This document shows positions 31,108 through 41,800 of a stretch of DNA of 64,000 bases, one piece after another (within the stretch, counting starts at the first letter, position 1; each line of letters opens with the position of its first letter). The translations under genes and the position numbers were made by a program. Under the pieces are notes generated by a model. The model saw only the letters and a program-made list of their open reading frames with translations, ran no database searches and was not told where the DNA came from. Origin of the DNA: Arion vulgaris (taxonomy: Eukaryota > Mollusca > Gastropoda > Stylommatophora > Arionidae); NCBI GenBank assembly GCA_020796225.1, contig CM036758.1, positions 72,077,366-72,141,365 of the forward strand. Direction: 5' to 3'.

Positions 31108-31632
31108 TTCTCGCCCGATTGGTTACCGGGGCCCAAATTTGGGGTGTAAAGAACAGAACCACTGTTACCTGTCACGCATGTCGTAAGAGGCGACAAAGGA
31201 GGTTAGGCTTAAATCGGATGCACGTGTCCGCTAGGGAATGCTAACCCGAAACAAATGCTTGCAGAAAACGGATACCAGGCCGTAAGTGCATAACATGGTG
31301 CAACGACCTCACAACGAGGAATGGGATAACGGATTCTACGGTTGCCAATCTGCTTCGGAGATTTAGCCACGCAGTAAGAATATCAGACCTACCATCACGA
31401 GGGTGGCCAAAACTTACTGCGGGAAGAGGTCGGCCCAAACGGGGAAGCAGAAATGATAGGAATTATATCCTACAGAACTGCCCCCAGTATGCAGACTTGA
31501 GAAGAAAGAGGTGTCCCACTTACGCCAGCGTCCAAGACAAAATGTATGGCGTGGTTGATAATCTGAGGCAGACGGCTGCCTTTATTAGAGAATCCGAAAT
31601 CATAATCTAGTGAGAACGCAGAAGAAGAATAA
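31108..31632 (+). mobile_element. Composite SINE B-headed retroposon with open body
   Basis: The SINE B head (GATTGGTTACCGGGGCCCAA, CATGTCGTAAGAGGCGACAA, AAATCGGATGCACGTGTCC) runs directly into a ~370-bp body and a GAAGAAGAATAAT tail. It splits LINE N. TAATTCT lies on both sides (~31099, ~31632), a plausible short target duplication. Confidence 0.6.
31239..31610 (+). pseudogene. ~123-codon open frame without ATG, possible Tc1-like HTH remnant
   Basis: Open from after TAA (~31236) to TAG at 31608-31610. Peptide pieces are GITDSTVANLLRRFSHAVRI, SDLPSRGWPKLTAGRGRPKR and NYILQNC. The order TVxNLLRRF...ISDLP..G.P..T...(D/N)xYI resembles the N-terminal helix-turn-helix region of Tc1/mariner transposases. 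There is no DDE domain. It lies wholly within the composite retroposon. The assignment is by motif memory only. Confidence 0.45.
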
Positions 31633-31639
31633 TAATTCT

Positions 31640-31745
31640 GTTATCATTTTTTTCTCAGAGTATGGCCAACATATCTCCATCTTCTCTTTCTTTTTACAAT
31701 TGTTGCTAGTGGCTGACTAGACCATTCTTCTTTTGCTACTTTCGT
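31640..31745 (-). mobile_element. LINE N tail, part 2
   Basis: TATGGCCAACATATCTCCAT and GTGGCTGACTAGACCA match 45225-45285 in the uninterrupted copy of the same LINE. Confidence 0.7.
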
Positions 31746-31763
31746 TGATTTGTTCCGTTACAT

Positions 31764-32012
31764 TCTTCTTCTTTGAACGCTCCATATCGACCACTTGTTA
31801 ACCACTTTGTGTGATTTGTATGTGATCTGAGCCTAAGAGCATTGTGCGTTGTGCTAGTTACGCGCCTACAAATAACCATCAGATACAATTTCTGGATGCT
31901 TTTTATTTAATAGGGTAGCTTCCTAGTTCCTACATCAGTCGCATCTCACGACATGCCTTGTAGGTGGCAGTGGTACTATTCTTTACTTCCCTTGCAAACC
32001 CCTGTACCACAC
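31764..32012 (-). mobile_element. SINE family A (left arm of inverted pair)
   Basis: TTCTTCTTTGAACGCTCCAT start; ends GTACCACACG. It faces the + copy at 32121. Confidence 0.88.
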
Positions 32013-32120
32013 GTGAAGTTTCATTATTCAATGTTTACATTCATATATTTATCTTGTTCCGTTGTTTATCTCATATTTATTGCATGTTTTTCCTCGTCTC
32101 CTTATTCATATCTTATTTAC

Positions 32121-32378
32121 GCCAGTGTGGTACCAGGGCCCACAAGAGAAGCAAAGAATAGCACCACTGCAACCTACGATACATGTCGTAAAAGGCGATT
32201 AATGTAGGCTCTAGGGATGCTACCCTAGTAAATAAAAGCAGAGCAGAAATTGGATGTGCTGGCCTAATTGTAGGCGCATAACTGGCACAACGTACAATCG
32301 CTCTTAGGCTCAGTTCACACATATATCACATAGAGTGGATGACAAGTGGTCGATATGGAACGTTCGAAGGAGAAAGAA
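32121..32378 (+). mobile_element. SINE family A (right arm of inverted pair)
   Basis: CCAGTGTGGTACCAGGGCCC head; GAAGGAGAAAGAAGAT tail. Together with 31764-32012 it forms a head-to-head inverted pair with ~108 bp between. Confidence 0.88.
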
Positions 32379-32529
32379 GATATGATGTTTCAGCTGCTTT
32401 TTTCCTCATCCCCTTTTTTATTCTTTCTTATTTTTGTCTACATTTACTTTTCATTACCTCTTCTCTACTTTCATCTTCTCATCCCTTTTTATTATTCTTT
32501 TCTTTTTAAAAAGTTTTCAGATGTTAAAT

Positions 32530-32780
32530 ATCCTCATCAAATAGCTTGTCCTGAGCAAAACTTTGCCACCCCAACAGTCCTCCAAAATTTCTCTCTCTCT
32601 CATAGGCCAGTGTCCTGCCTCTGCAGCCGTCATGTTCAAACCATCAGTTACATATTGAATCCATCTTCCCCGTGGTCTTCCTCTTCTTCTCTTTGTCGGT
32701 ATGCCTCCTTCCATGATGGTCTTCTCAGCCCTTATGTCTTTTTATATGTCCAAAATATCTCAATTTTTTCTTATGTTAAA
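32530..32780 (-). mobile_element. LINE J 3' tail
   Basis: AATAGCTTGTCCTGAGCAAA start. The minus frame 32517-32714 has MEGGIPTKRRRGRPRGRW, IQYVTDGLNMTAAEAGH and a REREILEDCW end. Confidence 0.85.
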
Positions 32781-33180
32781 TATACCCATTTTTATTATAA
32801 CATTTTACTATTGTTATGTTACTTATTCGCTATCTGCTTCACATCTCACACGCCATGTTCATTCAATTTAAAATCTCTCTACGTGAACTCTGTATTGTCT
32901 TAATCTCTGTTGTCTATTTATGTTGAGAAATCTCTCTAACAATATCCTCTATGACTTCATGTTTCATCTATTTTATTAATCATTCTCTTATAGCCTGTAC
33001 ACAAATCTTATTGCTGTATTTCTGAAGGATTAATTGAATTCCTCTTTCCACTTTGTGTTACGTGTTCACGGCTATTAGCGACATTATTTCAATAATTCAA
33101 GCCACGTTCTTGCCATGTTGTATTTCTTAATACTGGGCGAGTATGGGAGCCCACTGTCGTATACGTTAATGTTAGTTGTA
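32781..33180. other. AT-rich sequence; no gene
   Basis: Only short chance frames. Nothing recognised. Confidence 0.4.
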
Positions 33181-33187
33181 AATCTGG

Positions 33188-33890
33188 AAGTTTTCATCTC
33201 AAACTCGTTCTTTCTCTCGCTTCCTCTCTCCTTTTCTCTTTCTCTCTCTCTCTCTCTCTTTCTCTGGCTCTCTCTCGCTTTTTTCATCTCTCTTTCTCTC
33301 TCCTCTTTCTCCTTCTTTTTTCTATCTCTCTCTCTTGTCTTCTCTCTTCTCTCTCCCTCTTTCTCCTTCTTTTTTTCTCTCTTTTCTCTCTCTCTCTCGC
33401 TTTTCTCCTTATCTCTCTTTCTCTCTCCTCTTTCTCTCTCTCTCTTTTCTCTCTGTCTCTCTCCCCCTTCTCGCTTTTCTCCTTATCTTTCTCTTTTCTC
33501 TCTCCCTCTTTTCCCTTCTTTTTCTTTCTTTCTATCTCTCTCTCTCTTTCTCTCTCTCTCTTTGTCTCTGTCTCTCTCTTTCACGTTCTCTCTCTCCTCC
33601 TCTCTCTCCATATTTCTCTATATTTCGCGCTCTCTCTATTTCTCTATCTCGCATTCTCTTTCAACCTCTCTACTTCTCTATCTTTTTCTCTCTCTCTTTG
33701 TCTCTCTTTCTCTCTCGTCCTCTCTCACGTTATATCACACAATCCCTCCGTTGATCCTTCTCTCTCCTAACATCGTGTTTTATCTTCATTCGTACTATCT
33801 TCCCACCATCTCTCTCCACTATATTTTATCTTCATTATATCTTTTCTCTCTGTCTCGCTCCTTCCTTCCTTCCACCGTGTCTGTCTAGTC
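33188..33890. repeat. CT-rich microsatellite tract
   Basis: Mostly (TC)n with TTT/CCC interruptions for ~550 bp, decaying to ~33890. The 257- and 139-codon Ser/Leu/Phe frames on + are its translation. Confidence 0.95.
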
Positions 33891-34325
33891 TATCGCTTCA
33901 AGCAACAACAGACACGACAAAAGTTAAACTAAAGTAGGACCTGTACATTGATCGCTAGATCGAGAAGCCAATCAAATTGTTTGATGTATAAAAGCCTGGA
34001 AATCCTGCCCCAGGCTTCGATCACTGATGCCATGTTTGTTTGTGATAAGTGAAGAGCAGGCCCGAGATGACAAGCGGAACAGACAGATACTCTGATGACA
34101 ACCTCGATAAAAGGGAGAGATTTTAATGAGCTGAATGACAAAGTGGAAGAATTTTTAAAAAATGAATGTCACGAAGTACGAGCATGCAATAATTAAAGAC
34201 TAAATATCGTTTTACGTCATTAAATACAAGATAACATATATAAGATTTGTTCCCCCTGAATTAAGTATCAAAAGATCACGTACTCTGTAGCTTCTGTTGT
34301 GGTAAATGCTTTCGTTTATCTTATG
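33891..34325. other. Unclassified; no gene
   Basis: No coding frame or known repeat recognised. It includes a short imperfect palindrome around CCTGGAAATCCTGCCCCAGG. Confidence 0.35.
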
Positions 34326-34333
34326 CAATAGAC

Positions 34334-34782
34334 CATAGATTCCCAAACTTTTTTGACCCACCGCCCACTTTTCACCAAAAAAAATTTGTAACGCCCCCTC
34401 CACATTATAGCAGTTTGCCAACACCCCCATCCCACATATATATATGCTCTATTTTCTCTTTGACATAGAAAATTGATATATATTTCTGTAATACATGGTC
34501 AATTTTCAAATGATTATATACATAAAATAGAAAATTGATGAAAAATTGGATCGTGTATGACGGGCATAAGATGAATTGAAATGCAGAATTCGAATTTTAA
34601 ATGATTATTCAATCACAAAATCACGAAATGAATTTATTTTAAAATATTTATTAAGTTCTTCTTTAAGTAGCCACCGACCCCTAATCTCCTGAACACCCCC
34701 AAATTCTTCTGAGCCCACTATCGCCCCCTAGAACGCTTCAGCGCCCACTTGGGGACGATATAGCCCACTTTGGGAAACGTTG
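34334..34782 (-). mobile_element. hAT-type MITE (family X), copy 1
   Basis: 449 bp. Starts CATAGATTCCCAAACTTTTT and ends TGGGAAACGTTG. The 8-bp duplication CAATAGAC is perfect (34326-34333, 34783-34790). Same family as 40360-40816 and 53729-54189. Confidence 0.93.
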
Positions 34783-34977
34783 CAATAGACAGATACTTAT
34801 TCAAAGCTAGACTAAATAGAACATAAAACTACCATATCATGACAATAATACATTTGGGTTGAGAAATGATCTTTGAAACTAGTTAATCACTTCGACGCCG
34901 GTTCATTAATTCATGTTTTAAATTTGTATTGAACTTTTAACAACCGGAAAACCAATAAGGCTCTATATACTCAGTAC

Positions 34978-35139
34978 TAATGGCGGCTCGTCATTAAGGG
35001 CCAGTGGGGCGGGCCCCACCAAAAATAATGTATAACGTGTATTTTTATTTTATAAATTAAAATATAGCAACCAAAAACCATGATTTATCCGGAAAAAATG
35101 TCTGGCCCCACCAACAAAAATGATCACGAACCGCCACTG
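34978..35139 (-). mobile_element. Short hAT-type MITE (family Y), copy 1
   Basis: 162 bp, TGGCGGCTCGTCATTAAGG...ATCACGAACCGCCACTG, with a perfect 8-bp duplication CTCAGTAC (34970-34977, 35140-35147). The left terminus is mutated from CAGTGG to TAATGG. Confidence 0.9.
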
Positions 35140-35149
35140 CTCAGTACCA

Positions 35150-35412
35150 TTATAAAAAGGGAGTTTACTAGAGGCGAGGGATTGATTTCTTTGCACCGGG
35201 CTCTCACTACATAGCTTACTCCCTCTCAGCAGAATTGTCACGCCACCTATCGAGGTTGTTGCACAGAGCACTAACTCCGTAGCGATAGCTACAATGCTAG
35301 CGATCTAAGGAAAAAATATACTTATGAACAGAACGGCACGGATTCGAACCCACGACCTTCTATGTGCTGTATTTGTGAAGTAACACTATAACCTTGAGAT
35401 CACACTCATTTA
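35150..35412 (-). mobile_element. tRNA-derived SINE family M
   Basis: TTTGCACCGGGCTCTCACTA...TTGTTGCACAGAGCACTAAC...GGATTCGAACCCACGACCTT. The minus B-box is GGGTTCGAATCC. Confidence 0.8.
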
Positions 35413-35584
35413 TCAATGCCTCCCTGACACCCTTATTAAGGGACGAAGTGGACAGGTTCATTTTTCTTGCCCCATGCGCAACACCCGATGTCTAATCGAC
35501 AAATCATAAAATCTTTTGTTAGGGCAACATCTAAAACCAAAAGGTAAAGAAACGGTTCTATTACCATGAGATATATTTTAGAAT

Positions 35585-36345
35585 GCAATACCGTGGTCCC
35601 CGGCAACGTGAGGCTGACTAGTTCAGATGGGACATCGACAATTCCTGTTCAATAGGGGCTGGTTTTTGTATGTGTTTGATAGAACACTGCAATCTTTATT
35701 TACTCAAATCTATGAGCCTATGGTTATTTGTTGAGGACAAATATTCATAATACTGATATGCCTTAATGTTATATGTTGCATAATATAAATTGGAAAATGA
35801 CTAAAGATATAGAAAGTAAGTTGAATGCATTTGAAAATAGATGTCTGCGAAAAATAATGAATATAAATGGAACGAATTCAGGAGAAGTGATGAAATCAGA
35901 GACATGTCTGGTCAACCACTAGTGACAACTGTTATAAGAAAGAGAAGATGGAGATATGTTGAGGAGAAATGATCAACGAATATCAAAGCAGGCATTGAAG
36001 TGGGATGCAAAGGGTTCACGAAAGAGAGGACGACCTAAGGAGACCCTGCAACGAACTTTGCTGAGAGAGGTAAGAAATATCGGTCTCAGTTCCATGGATG
36101 AGATTGAGCAAGTTGCCCAGGATAGGGCGGTATGGAGAAATTACTTGCAGACTCTATATAACGGCACGAGAGGAATTATTATTATAATATAATCTTGATT
36201 TAGCATTTTGTGTTTTTTATGAAATAAAGTAGTCTTTATACAACAATTACTGGAATGCGAGGATCACGTGACATTTGTGATCTTACTTCTAAGTTTTACT
36301 TGAGCCCGCAGGCCTTATGTTACAGGATGCCACGTGTAATACATA
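35585..36345 (+). mobile_element. Dispersed repeat I, copy 1, split by LINE N
   Basis: GAGGCTGACTAGTTCAGATG, TATGAGCCTATGGTTATTTG, ATATTCATAATACTGATATG, then after the LINE: CTTGATTTAGCATTTTGTGT and CTTGAGCCCGCAGGCC. The same order is seen uninterrupted at 42890-43230 and in 61426-61760. Class unknown. Confidence 0.75.
35790..36187 (+). mobile_element. LINE N 3' tail inserted in repeat I
   Basis: The frame 35956-36192 reads MLRRNDQRISKQALKW, RKRGRPKETLQRTL, EVRNIGLSSMDEIEQVAQ, DRAVWRNYLQ, ending in an ATT run. ATAATATA flanks both sides (~35783, ~36187), matching the uninterrupted GCATAATATAACCTTGATTT at 43074. Confidence 0.85.
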
Positions 36346-36890
36346 AACTCTAAAGGCAGCAGGGCATCAAAGAAACATTTAACATGACGTTGGAGGAGAC
36401 GAGAGAACTTGTTAGAGACTGAGAAAATATGAATAATTTCCGGCGGAGCTATTAAAACGGTGCTCTGTCGATAACATTTTCAGCAAGCTGAAATTCAAAA
36501 CGGAGTATAGAAACGTCGATATCTTTCTAATTTTTTCAATTTTCCTTTTATGAAACTATCTTCTCTCAGCACCATCGCATGTTCAATGTTTCCATGCCAG
36601 ACAACTTCTCCAGAGGCAGATAAGCAAGCATGGCTATGTACCGTTTATACACGAGATAGTTTCTGTTCAGACGATAACATTATTCTGTTGAGTTAATGTT
36701 TCTGCCCCCAGGGACTGGGACGTGAAAATACGAGGTAATAAAGTCGCTATATTATATATTATTTAGCCTGTCTTCCTCGGCAAACTAATGAATGGATAGC
36801 AGCCATTTATCACAATCTCGTGCATGCGAAGAATAGCAATTGCAAACTTGATGTATAATTTTATCTTGAACAATTGAAGTATAGATCATT
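36346..36890. other. Unclassified; no gene
   Basis: No repeat family or coding signal recognised. Confidence 0.35.
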
Positions 36891-36894
36891 ATTT

Positions 36895-38390
36895 CTGAGA
36901 TTTTTCCTTTTTCTGTCTTTCCTTCTGTCTTTCCTTCCGTCTTTCCTTCTGTCTTTCCATCCGTCTATCCTTCCGTCTTTCCTTCTTTCCTTCTATCTTT
37001 CCTTCCGTCTTTCCTTCTTTCCTTCCGTCTTTCCTTCTTTCCTTCCGTCTTTCCTTCTTTCCTTCCGTCTTTCCTTCCGTCTTTCCGTCTTTCCTTCTGT
37101 CTTTCCTTCCGTCTTTCCTTCTTTCCTTCCGTCTTTCCTTCTTTCCTTCCGTCTTTCCTTCTTTCCTTCTATCTTTCCTTCCGTCTTTCCGTCTTTCCTT
37201 CTGTCTTTCCTTCCGTCTTTCCTTCTTTCCTTCCGTCTTTCCTTCTTTCCTTCCGTCTTTCCTTCTTTCCTTCTATCTTTCCTTCCGTCTTTCCGTCTTT
37301 CCGTCTTTCCTTCTGTCTTTCCTTCCGTCTTTCCTTCTTTCCTTCCATCTTTCCTTCTTTCCCTCCGTCTTTCCTTCCGTATTTCCTTCCGTCTTTCCGT
37401 CATTCCTTCCGTCTTTCCTTCCTTCTTTCCTTCCGTCTTTCTTTCTTTCCTTCCGTCTTTCCTTCCGTCTTTCCTTCCGTCTTTCCTTCTATCTTTCCTT
37501 CCGTCTTTCCTACTTTCCTTCCGTATTTCCTTCTTTCCTTCTATCTTTCCTCCGTCTTTCCTTCCGTCTTTCCTTCTTTCCTTCTATCTTTCCTTCTGTC
37601 TTTCCTTCTATCTTTCCTTCCTTCTTTCCTTCCATCTTTCCTTCTTTCCTTCCATCTTTCCTTCCATCTTTCCTTCCATCTTTCCTTCTTTCCTTCCGTC
37701 TTTCCTTCCATCTTTCCTTCGTTCCTTCCGTCTTTCCGTCTTTCCGTCTTTCTTTCTATCTTTCCTTCTTTCCTTCTGTCTTTCCTTCTTTCTTTCCTTC
37801 TGTCTTTCCTTCCATCTTTCCTTCTGTCTTTCCTTCCATCTTTCCTTCTGTCTTCCCTTCCGTCTTTCCTTCTGTCTTCCCTTCCGTCTTTCCTTCCATC
37901 TTTCCTTCCATCTTTCCTTCTGTCTTTTCTTCCTTCTGTCTTGTTTTCTTTCCTTCTGTTGTTTTTATTCCTTCCTCGTTCTTCCTTCCTTCGTTCCTTC
38001 CTTCCTTCGTTCCTTCCATCCTTCGTTCCTTCCTTCCTTCGTTCCTTCCTTTCTTCATTTCTTCTATCTTGCATTTCTTTTATCTTACATTCCTTCCTTC
38101 TATCTGTCCTTCCTTCCTTCTTTCCTTTTCTCTTTCCTTCCTTACTTCATCCTTCTTTGCTTCCTTTATCCTTCATTCTTTCTTCGTCCTTCCTTCCTTC
38201 ATTCCTTCCATGTTCCTTTATTAATCTTCTTTTCTTCTTCTTTCTTTTTCCTTCCATTTTCTTCCTTTCTTCTCTTCGTTCCTTCATCCCTCCCTCCCTT
38301 CCCTTATCTTCTTCTGCTGCAACTTTTTTTCTCTGTCTCCGTCTTCTCTGTCTTCTTTTTCTTCCTGTTTTTTTTTTGTCTGTCGACATT
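36895..38390. repeat. 1.5-kb pyrimidine-rich tract ((CTTTCCTTCYGT)n)
   Basis: Tetramer- and 12-mer-based CTTTC/CTTCC repeats with a G roughly every 12 bp until ~37950, then (CTTC)n with GTTC interruptions and gradual decay to 38390. Because the dominant period (12) is a multiple of three, one + frame stays open for 534 codons (Ser/Phe/Leu/Pro) and minus frames are Lys/Arg/Glu-rich. These are not genes. The poly-purine minus strand could form triplex DNA. Confidence 0.97.
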
Positions 38391-38499
38391 ATCCTTATTT
38401 CTTAATTTTTATTCTGAAGAAAATCGTGATCAACAACACAATGCAGGACAAGATGGAATCAGACGTGAAATTTATTAAGGCAGCAATTACATAAAAGCT

Positions 38500-38830
38500 A
38501 AAAACTAAAACCCGGAAATATCCAAATTAAAAAGAGAGTAAGTCGCCAGGAGTTGATGGAGGCGTCAAATGAAATGGATAAGAATTTGTGAACTGAAGTG
38601 TTAAAAAAAACTACTTTCCTGCAGAATGAGAATAATTGTTGTATCTCGGGTCAAATTCTACAAACTTGAAAAGAAGTAATCTTCATGCCGCTCTCAAAAC
38701 CTAATAGAAACAGTTCCATTGCTCCCAGCTAAAGGCAGATCAGTCTCACAAGTTGTCTTTGAGAAACAATAGAACGTATTATTAGTCTCAGGGTAGAGTG
38801 GTAGCTTGAAAACGAAAACCTTCTTCCTTC
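38500..38830 (+). pseudogene. LINE reverse-transcriptase remnant
   Basis: Interrupted translation resembles an RT fingers segment: KSPGVDGG, TNLKRSNLHAALK and QLKADQSHKLSLRNN, aligning by eye to K-SPGPDG..., W-A-..PI-K and YRPISL--..KT-ER in I/jockey-type LINEs. Many stops. Ends in a run of small repeats. Confidence 0.55.
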
Positions 38831-38960
38831 ACGGCATACACGTCTTCCTTCTTCCTTCACGGCATACACGTCTTCCTTCATGGCATACACGTTTCCTTCC
38901 CCTTCATTCCTTCTTTATGGCATACACGTCTTCCTTCTTCCTTCATGGCATACACGTTTA
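38812..38960. repeat. CTTCCTTCNCGGCATACACGT tandem repeat
   Basis: Five imperfect units of CTTCCTTC(A/T)YGGCATACACGT inside the LINE remnant. Confidence 0.85.
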
Positions 38961-39195
38961 AGCAAGTGCTGATCTATCGCATACCAAACAATTAATCTTT
39001 CCCAAGAGATTGAGGACACGTTTCCAAGGTAAGCAAGGGTGCTAGCGACATGGACAAAGAGGTCAACCAGGCAACTGTTATCTTGAAAGAGGTAGATCAA
39101 ATCCGAACAGGAAGTCTCCAGCCCGACGGATACCATTCTATCATAAAAATCCATATCTGTTATCCAATTTTGGGACGTAAGATGTCAGTAAGAGC
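38961..39195. other. Unclassified, within decayed LINE region
   Basis: A 79-codon minus frame (38915-39154) carries no motif I recognise. Probably part of the LINE remnant. Confidence 0.3.
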
Positions 39196-39199
39196 GTTA

Positions 39200-39535
39200 G
39201 TTAGGATAACTCTCCCATGGACAACGGATGGGACAAGATTGCCTGGACAACTGTCCGACGGATAGCGGATGGGACAAGATTACCTGGACAACTCTCCGAT
39301 GGACAACGGATGGGACAAGATTGCCTGGACAACTCTCCGATGGGTAGCGGATGGGACAAGATTACCTGGACAACTCTCCGATGGATAGCGGATGGGACAA
39401 GATTGCCTGGATAACTCTCCGATGGATAACGGATGGGACAAGATTACCTGGACAACTCTCCGATGGATAGCGGATGGGACAAGATTGCCTGGACAACTCT
39501 CCGATAGACAACGGATGGGTCAAGAATGCCTGGAC
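39200..39535. repeat. 41-bp minisatellite
   Basis: Eight units of GGATGGGACAAGATTGCCTG then GACAACTCTCCGATGGATAGC. A regular alternation of ATTGCC and ATTACC suggests an 82-bp higher-order unit. Confidence 0.95.
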
Positions 39536-39940
39536 ATCCTTAAAAAAAGAGAAAAAACTGGGAAAAGAGAGTTGAAAGACTGTGGCATAAGCCTGGGAAA
39601 CAATTGGTAGAACAAAATCAAAATCTCAACAATCAAAATCTTCAGTGAAAGGCGTAACTGTAAGGCAATAAAAAGGCCAACTGAGAAATCGTTAAACACA
39701 AATCTGTATTAACAACCAGTGGTTTTTTTAAGACATGCAAGATAATCAATGCAAGAGCTTCATTTCAGAAAATTGTCAGGTCTGCAAGCCAAACTGAATG
39801 ATATGTGTAACTAATGCAATGTCGCCATGCATTGCGTATCGTCTCATTGAGCAAAAGCAGAAAAGGAAACAGCAGACCGACTGGCAAAGGAAGTTGATAC
39901 AAATTAGCAACAGGAGATACTAGTTAAGTATCTTGCAACA
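39536..39940 (+). pseudogene. LINE RNase H remnant
   Basis: 39825-39905 translates as HCVSSH, a stop, then KETADRLAKEVDTN. This is the terminal GN-ADRLAKE motif of RNase H domains in I-type LINEs. No open frame remains. Probably the same decayed element as 38500-38830. Confidence 0.55.
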
Positions 39941-39944
39941 TCAG

Positions 39945-40118
39945 GAGAAAAGTATTGGAGCGTCTCTGTGGGTTGCTGGAGATACGGAGTTGTTGCTTTG
40001 TGCAATACTTTCGTCAGGTAGCGTGCGATTTTGGCGGATATGGACTGAACCATATTGGAAAAGTCGTTGCAGTGAAGTCAAAACTTTATCTTTAGATTCG
40101 CCTTTAAAAAAAAAAGAA
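39945..40118 (+). mobile_element. tRNA-derived SINE family M, degraded
   Basis: GGAGCGTCTCTGTGGGTTG, TTGCTTTGTGCAATACTTTC, ending in A-rich sequence. It contains the reverse of body elements seen at 49505-49735. Confidence 0.55.
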
Positions 40119-40351
40119 TGATTAAATCTATCAGAAAGCTGGTACTAACAAAGAATAACTACCAACATATGAGCAGATTAGAACAAGTTGTCATTATGCT
40201 CCTCAGAGCATCAGCATAACACAGTCTACTCAGAAACTATATGTACACACAATTCATGGTTGGTAACTGAATAATGTATGTATGTGGACAGACACTCCAG
40301 ACAGCTGACCACATACTGTTTAGAATATAATTTACTGTGGCAAATACGATA
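40119..40351. other. No recognisable feature
   Basis: AT-rich. No coding or repeat call. Confidence 0.4.
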
Positions 40352-40359
40352 GCCTAGAG

Positions 40360-40816
40360 CAGCGTTTCCCAAAGTGGGCGCAACCGCCCCCCAGTGGGCG
40401 CTGAAGCGTTCTAGGGGGCGATAGTGGGTTCAGAAGAATTTGAGGGTGTTCAGGCCATTAGGAGTCGGTGGTTCGTAAAGAAGAAATTAATAATAAATAT
40501 TTTGAAATAAATTATTTTCGTGATTTTGTGATTGAAAAATCATTTAAAATTTGAATTCTGTATTTGAGTTCATCTTATGCCCGTCTTACACGATCCATTT
40601 TTCATCAATTTTCTATTTCATGCATATAATTATTTAAAAATTGACAATGTATTACAGAAATATATATCAATTTTCTATGTCAAAGAGAAAATAGAGCATG
40701 TATATATGTGGGAGGGGGCGTTGGACAACTGTTATAATGTGGAAGGGGCGTTACAAAGTTTATGTTTGTGCAAAGTGGGCGGTGGGCGGTGGGCTGAAAA
40801 AGTTTGGAAATCTATG
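40360..40816 (+). mobile_element. hAT-type MITE (family X), copy 2
   Basis: 457 bp from CAGCGTTTCCCAAAGTGGGC to AAAGTTTGGAAATCTATG, flanked by perfect GCCTAGAG duplications (40352-40359, 40817-40824). It abuts a second transposon that uses the right-hand copy of the same octamer. Confidence 0.95.
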
Positions 40817-41043
40817 GCCTAGAGCAACGCTGTTCAACTCGGCTTCCGCGGGCGCTATGGCGCCTGTGTGATACAATTCTAGCGCCCTAATATACTCTGC
40901 TGTCTGTAATGATAAACATAATTTCTAGGGAAAAATATTATCTGATTTTGAAAACAAAAATATTTTGTAAGCACAATATTTTTTTAAAAATTAGACGTTT
41001 AGAGTGGATTCAGTTTTTATCTATTATTTTGTATAAGGAGAGT

Positions 41044-41140
41044 ATGGTCGAAGGGAATAGATCACGGCTCCCATGCAGGAAACCCATGTTTAATCCCCGG
41101 TAACGCTAAGGATTTTTTTCTGTTGTGGGCATTCAGAATC
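41044..41140 (+). mobile_element. tRNA-derived SINE family C
   Basis: TGGTCGAAGGGAATAGATCA, CGGCTCCCATGCAGGAAACC, B-box-like TGTTTAATCCCC, T-run. Confidence 0.65.
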
Positions 41141-41214
41141 TCGTCCCATATTTCCTATACCGCTCTAAAAAAGGGGTACCACATACAGAAATGACAGTTA
41201 TTTTTAGAAATTAC

Positions 41215-41461
41215 TTTTGGTAATGTTACTATCCTTCAAAACTAAATGCTACAGAAAGATCCTACGAATACCATGGACAGAAAAATAGAAAGAACACTGA
41301 TGTCCTGAAAGAACTAAATGTTAAAGAAAATTGGCTGATAAACAACATACTATACAGAAAAATTAGATACTTTGGTCACATTAAGCGTCACGATGGCCTG
41401 GAGAGAACAATATTAGAGGACAGGGTCCCAGGACGCAGACCAAGAAGATGGCTACAAGACA
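41215..41461 (+). mobile_element. LINE 3' tail, part 1
   Basis: CYRKILRIPWTEK, then [37 protein letters not shown] and RRPRRWLQD. Interrupted by SINE P. Confidence 0.85.
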
Positions 41462-41685
41462 TATTTTTTTTTCTGATCCAGAGCACTTGAGCTTTTCAGC
41501 TCTTCGGTTCGGTGCCATGGACATCGTAACCTTTCGGTTCGGTGCCACGAACACCGTAAATCTGGAGAACCTGTGGCTTGTTCTGCCAGCCCACGGAATT
41601 TAACCCGTACTCACAGAGGGCTTGTAATCCGCAGTCCAACGCGCTACGATCACTCTGAGCAGGCGGGCGCTACAAGATATTAAAG
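41462..41685 (-). mobile_element. SINE family P inserted in LINE tail
   Basis: T-run, CAGCTCTTCGGTTCGGTGCC, CGGTGCCACGAACACCG, CCAGCCCACGGAATT. GCTACAAGA precedes (~41452) and follows (~41680), a target duplication that restores the LINE frame LQDIKETMNM when one copy is removed. Confidence 0.88.
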
Positions 41686-41800
41686 AAACCATGAATATGA
41701 CCATCGACGAAGTGGATGAACTGGCTAGAGACAGAGTGAATTTCAAATGTGCTGCAAAGAGAGCAACGTCCTATAAAGGATACTTGTAGTACTTTGTTTT
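41686..41800 (+). mobile_element. LINE 3' tail, part 2
   Basis: IKETMNMTIDEVDELARDRV, then [13 protein letters not shown] and a stop. Confidence 0.85.

Noticed and set aside
36874..38478. 534-codon Ser/Phe/Leu/Pro protein
   Set aside because: Translation of a CTTTC/CTTCC tract with period 12. No domain, and it ends in decayed simple sequence.
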